Positions 40,354-45,318 of a DNA stretch of 45,318 bases are shown in pieces. The stretch is from NCBI GenBank assembly GCA_029268645.1, contig JAQWNI010000277.1:1-45318 (forward strand), written 5' to 3'. The position numbers were made by a program, and so were the translations under genes. Under the pieces are notes generated by a model that saw only the letters and a program-made list of their open reading frames with translations, was not told the origin of the DNA and searched no databases. The stretch is from Myxococcota bacterium. GTDB taxonomy: Bacteria; Myxococcota_A; UBA9160; UBA4427. Position 1 is the stretch's first letter. Each line of letters opens with the position of its first letter.

Positions 40354-40386
40354 AAGCCCCCCGTCGCACTTCGCGGCGGGGGGCTT
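40354..40386 (-). terminator. Rho-independent terminator of groES-groEL
   Basis: Perfect 10-bp stem AAGCCCCCCG ... CGGGGGGCTT, followed on the minus strand by TTTCT; lies just 3' of groEL. Confidence 0.75.
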
Positions 40387-40419
40387 GGACTGCTTGGGGA
40401 CGAATTCGACCGATTGGTC

Positions 40420-42090
<1,671 letters not shown>

Positions 42091-42378
42091 CTAATCAAGA
42101 ATGCCGAGGACGTCGTCCTCGCGGATGATGAGGTGTTCCGCGCCCTCGATCGTGACTTCAGTGCCGGAATACTTGCTGAACAGCACCTTGTCGCCTTTCT
42201 TGACCTCGAGCGGGATGGAATTGCCATCATCGTCGGTCTTGCCTTTGCCGACGGCAACGACCTTTCCTTCTTGAGGCTTTTCCTTGGCGGTGTCGGGGAT
42301 GATGATCCCGCCAGCCGTCTTTTCTTCTTCGTCGACGCGCTTGACCAGGATGCGATCCTGGAGCGGACGGATCTTCAT
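42091..42378 (-). CDS. groES: Co-chaperonin GroES (Hsp10)
   Basis: [63 protein letters not shown]. Confidence 0.98.
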   Translation of the reverse strand: MKIRPLQDRILVKRVDEEEKTAGGIIIPDTAKEKPQEGKVVAVGKGKTDDDGNSIPLEVKKGDKVLFSKYSGTEVTIEGAEHLIIREDDVLGILD

Positions 42379-42526
42379 GAATCCATTTCCTTCTTTCTTC
42401 GCGGTTTGGGTTTCACTTCACGGTTTGACGTCCTCCGTGGACCACGGGGTGCGAGCCCCTGGGCCATTGCAGGACGCTCCAATCGGGCGGGGCCACCCTC
42501 GGGGTGAAACGCCGACCCATCGGTGA

Positions 42527-42555
42527 TTTGGCAGACGGAGCCCCCGACTGCCAAA
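42527..42555 (-). promoter_or_regulatory. Inverted repeat / candidate operator at the groES transcription start (CIRCE-like position, non-CIRCE sequence)
   Basis: TTTGGCAG-N13-CTGCCAAA perfect 8-bp arms, directly downstream of a sigma70-like promoter on the minus strand. Confidence 0.55.
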
Positions 42556-42563
42556 CCGGTCGC

Positions 42564-42591
42564 AATCTAGGCCGGCGAGGCCGAGGGTCAA
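42564..42591 (-). promoter_or_regulatory. Putative sigma70-type promoter for groES-groEL
   Basis: Minus strand TTGACC (42586-42591) - 16 nt - TAGATT (42564-42569). Confidence 0.5.
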
Positions 42592-42745
42592 GCCAATGCC
42601 TTCATTTTTTTTATTCCGGGCCAACTTTGGGTGCTTGCACTTTCGCTTTGGTTTCGCGAACCTCTTGATGAAGCGAAACAAAGACGAAGATCCTCGCTCC
42701 CCACGGGTTGTTTCCGGGCTAAGGCGAGGGTCCGACGGAGGTTGG

Positions 42746-43354
42746 ATGGCCCTGACGCGACGGCAGCGAGAAATTTACGACTTCATTTGTGAATTCGTTG
42801 AATCCAATGGCTATTCGCCCAGCCTTGAGGAGATTGGTTCACGCTTTGGCTTGGCCTCTGTGGCGACAGTCCACAAGCACGTCCAGCATCTCGTCGCCAA
42901 GGGCTTTCTCCGAAAGGCCTGGAATCGCTCCCGCTCCCTCGAGCCGGTCCCTCCTTCGGCGGAGGAGGGCGGGTCCGCTGTGCCCTTGCTCGGAACCGTT
43001 GCCGCGGGGCACCCCATTGAGGCCATCGAGCAGGGAGGCGAATCGATCGGCGTTCCGATGGAAATGGTGGGGCGGCCCGGGCAAACCTTTGCCCTCCGGG
43101 TTCGGGGCGATTCGATGATCGAAGATCAGATTTGTGACGGAGATGTCGTCGTGATCGAGCGTCGCGACGAGGCGCGCAATGGCGAGACCGTGGTGGCGTT
43201 GGTGGGCGGCGACGAGGCCACCCTGAAGCGCTTCTATCGGCGGGGTGAGCGCGTTGAGCTGGTCCCCGCGAATTCTTCGATGCAGCCGATCGAGGTCCCG
43301 GCCTCAGATGTACAAATTCGCGGCGTTGTGCGGGGATTGATGAGGACCTTCTAG
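42746..43354 (+). CDS. lexA: LexA repressor
   Basis: MALTRRQREIYDFICEFVESNGYSPSLEEIGSRFGLASVATVHKHVQHL; cleavage-type region VPLLGTVAAGHPIEA; FALRVRGDSMIEDQICDGDVVVIERRDEARNGETVVALV. Confidence 0.94.
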   Translation: MALTRRQREIYDFICEFVESNGYSPSLEEIGSRFGLASVATVHKHVQHLVAKGFLRKAWNRSRSLEPVPPSAEEGGSAVPLLGTVAAGHPIEAIEQGGESIGVPMEMVGRPGQTFALRVRGDSMIEDQICDGDVVVIERRDEARNGETVVALVGGDEATLKRFYRRGERVELVPANSSMQPIEVPASDVQIRGVVRGLMRTF

Positions 43355-43429
43355 GCCGCCTCCGCTGTCAAGCGGCCAGGGGGATCCCCGCTGCTACCCT
43401 TCAAGGCTCTTTACCAGAAGGATGCAGAC

Positions 43430-43837
43430 GTGCTGCGGGTGACCCGATCCATTCATTTCTCCTCATCACTTCGCTATTGGCTCGAAGATTTGAGCGAGGC
43501 GGAGAATCTGAAGCGCTTCGGAGCCCAGGCTCGGCAGCATGGGCACAACTACGAGCTCGAGATCACCGTCGCCGGGATTCCTGATCCCGAGACCGGTATG
43601 GTGGTCAATTTGACGCATTTAAAGGCCGTGGCTGAAAAAGAGATCATGGCTCGATTCGATCACCGGGACCTCAACGCGGATACGGATTTTTTTGTCCACA
43701 CGCCGCCGACGCCTGAAAATTTCGCATCGGTGGTTTTTCGACTTCTAGACGAGGCGTTACCCGACGGACTCTTGAGTCGTATCCGGCTTTATGCGACTCC
43801 CGAACATTGGGTCGATGTGATCAGAGAGCAGCCGTGA
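43430..43837 (+). CDS. 6-pyruvoyl-tetrahydropterin synthase/QueD family protein, apparently lacking the catalytic Cys
   Basis: HFSSSLRYW..FGAQARQHGHNYELEITVAGIPDPETGMVVNLTHLKAVAEKEIMARFDHRDLNADTDFF..PTPENFASVVFRLLDEAL. Confidence 0.85.
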   Translation: MLRVTRSIHFSSSLRYWLEDLSEAENLKRFGAQARQHGHNYELEITVAGIPDPETGMVVNLTHLKAVAEKEIMARFDHRDLNADTDFFVHTPPTPENFASVVFRLLDEALPDGLLSRIRLYATPEHWVDVIREQP

Positions 43838-44250
43838 TCATCGTGACGACGCGGTTTCAGTTCCCGGCGGCCCATGTGCTCGCACAGCCTGCATTTTCAG
43901 CTGATAAAAATCGCCAGATCTATGGGAAGTGCGCAAACCCTGCGGGTCATGGCCACGATTATTCGGTCGAGGTTGCGGTCTCTGGCCCGATTGACTCAAA
44001 GACCGGTCAGATCATTGTACCGGGCGTGCTGGCTGAGATTTTTGAAGAGACGATTCGTGCGCGATACGCGCATCGAATGTTGAATGAAGAAAGTCCCTTC
44101 GAAACAATCGTACCGACCGCGGAGAACATGGCGCTCGTCTTTGAAGGGCTTCTGTCCGAAGCCGTTGCGAATCGAAGTTCTGCCCACGTAGCTCAGGTTC
44201 GGGTCGTCGAGACCCGGAGAAATTCTGCTGAATCGGGAGAAATTGAATGA
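43834..44250 (+). CDS. 6-pyruvoyl-tetrahydropterin synthase/QueD family protein (catalytic Cys present)
   Basis: [90 protein letters not shown] start overlaps the preceding stop. Confidence 0.85.
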   Translation: MIIVTTRFQFPAAHVLAQPAFSADKNRQIYGKCANPAGHGHDYSVEVAVSGPIDSKTGQIIVPGVLAEIFEETIRARYAHRMLNEESPFETIVPTAENMALVFEGLLSEAVANRSSAHVAQVRVVETRRNSAESGEIE

Positions 44251-44828
44251 GTGAAGCTGTTGACCCTGTCGAGCCCCTGATTGAGTCCCTGCTGAAGGAA
44301 CTGGGCGAGGATCCGACGAGAGACGGTCTGCTTCGGACCCCAAAGCGGGTGGCTGCAGCCATGCGTTTTTTCACCGAGGGATACCAAATGGACCCTTTGG
44401 AAATTCTGAACAACGCTCTGTTTGATGTCGATTATGATGAAATGGTTCTGGTGCGGGATATCGACTTCTACAGCCTCTGCGAACATCACATGGTTCCATT
44501 CTTCGGTCGGATCCACGTGGGATACATCCCGAACGGTCGCGTTGTGGGCCTCTCGAAAATTCCTCGGCTGGTCGAAATGTATGCCCGCCGCCTTCAAGTC
44601 CAGGAACGCCTGACTACGCAGGTGGCCGGAGCCCTCGAGGAAGTCCTACAGCCGAAAGGAGTCGGCGTCGTGGTGGAGTCCAAGCATCTCTGCATGATGA
44701 TGCGGGGGGTTCAAAAGCAAAACAGTTACGCAATCACGAGTTCTCTGCGCGGCGAATTTGAGCACGATCCGAAAACCCGGGGAGAATTCATGGGATTGCT
44801 TCGCCAGAACCGAGACGCGTTTGCATAG
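44247..44828 (+). CDS. folE: GTP cyclohydrolase I
   Basis: [88 protein letters not shown]. Confidence 0.96.
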   Translation: MSEAVDPVEPLIESLLKELGEDPTRDGLLRTPKRVAAAMRFFTEGYQMDPLEILNNALFDVDYDEMVLVRDIDFYSLCEHHMVPFFGRIHVGYIPNGRVVGLSKIPRLVEMYARRLQVQERLTTQVAGALEEVLQPKGVGVVVESKHLCMMMRGVQKQNSYAITSSLRGEFEHDPKTRGEFMGLLRQNRDAFA

Positions 44829-44935
44829 CGGGTTGCGGAGAGTGCGTCACAGGTTCCGCTTGGTTGTGGCACATCGCACGCGATAGTTCAGTCAAATCGG
44901 ATGAACGGTTTGAAAGCGCGTGTAGGCGCCGAACT

Positions 44936-45316
44936 TCAAGGCGTTGGCGAAAGCACTAACGATGAATTCACGAGCAGGTCCCCGTTTTCCTCTAGAATTT
45001 CGCGTTGTGCTTCGATCCAGTCCTGCATCATGCGATTTCGTTTGGCGTCGAGCAGATTCGGCTGAATCTGGGCAACGGTCGCATCCAGTTCCTCGGCTCC
45101 CGGCATGTTGTGCTCGATCAACTGAACGAGGACGAGCCGATCGCCGACCCGATGCACCGTCGGACTGCTGGGGCGGTCTAGGTCCAGTCTAAAAGCTGTG
45201 TCCATGACATCGGAGGCGGCCCCCAAACCCAGAATGAATCCGTCGGGTCTGCGTGTCAGGAGAGGCGTCCTGCCCAGGGTAAGGCCTTGCTCCCGGGCTG
45301 CTTCTTCGAGGGACTG
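44936..45316 (-). CDS. C-terminal fragment of a PpiC/SurA/PpiD-like peptidyl-prolyl isomerase, truncated by the window edge
   Basis: Open to the right window edge; DTAFRLDLDRPSSPTVHRVGDRLVLVQLIEHNMPGAEELDATVAQIQPNLLDAKRNRMMQDWIEAQR resembles the C-terminal region of PpiD-like proteins. Confidence 0.6.
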   Translation of the reverse strand, partial: QSLEEAAREQGLTLGRTPLLTRRPDGFILGLGAASDVMDTAFRLDLDRPSSPTVHRVGDRLVLVQLIEHNMPGAEELDATVAQIQPNLLDAKRNRMMQDWIEAQREILEENGDLLVNSSLVLSPTP

Positions 45317-45318
45317 GC

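Overview
High-GC bacterial chromosomal window with about 35 supportable genes. They include a proteostasis block (hemW-hrcA-grpE-dnaK-dnaJ-LpoA-like-lon, with groES-groEL further on), thiL, a compact chemosensory cluster (MCP, CheW, CheY, CheA in two frames, CheC-like), larB-larC, and a lipid/aliphatic catabolism-like cluster (SDR, crotonase, Rieske, F420/LLM oxidoreductase, TesB, dienoyl-CoA-reductase-like). The rest includes a wHTH-AAA regulator, a membrane spermidine-synthase-like protein, lexA, and a double-PTPS plus folE pterin operon. The standout is on the minus strand at 1982-3094. The ORF track splits this region into a 230-aa and a 119-aa ORF, but both are in the same frame and are separated only by one TGA codon (2402-2404). 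Reading the TGA as selenocysteine gives one ~370-aa AhpD/carboxymuconolactone-decarboxylase-like protein. Its motif E-x11-C-x2-U-x3-H exactly matches the AhpD catalytic signature E-x11-C-x2-C-x3-H, with Sec at the second (nucleophilic) Cys. The conserved AhpD-like C-terminal segment follows the TGA, and a perfect 7-bp stem / 5-nt loop hairpin (bacterial SECIS-like) lies 17 nt after it. Second-tier observations are a possible programmed -1 frameshift in cheA (A7 slippery run, upstream SD-like GGAG, downstream 7-bp stem-loop) and a CIRCE-like but non-consensus inverted repeat at the predicted groES transcription start. All product calls are from reading translated motifs; no database searches were run.
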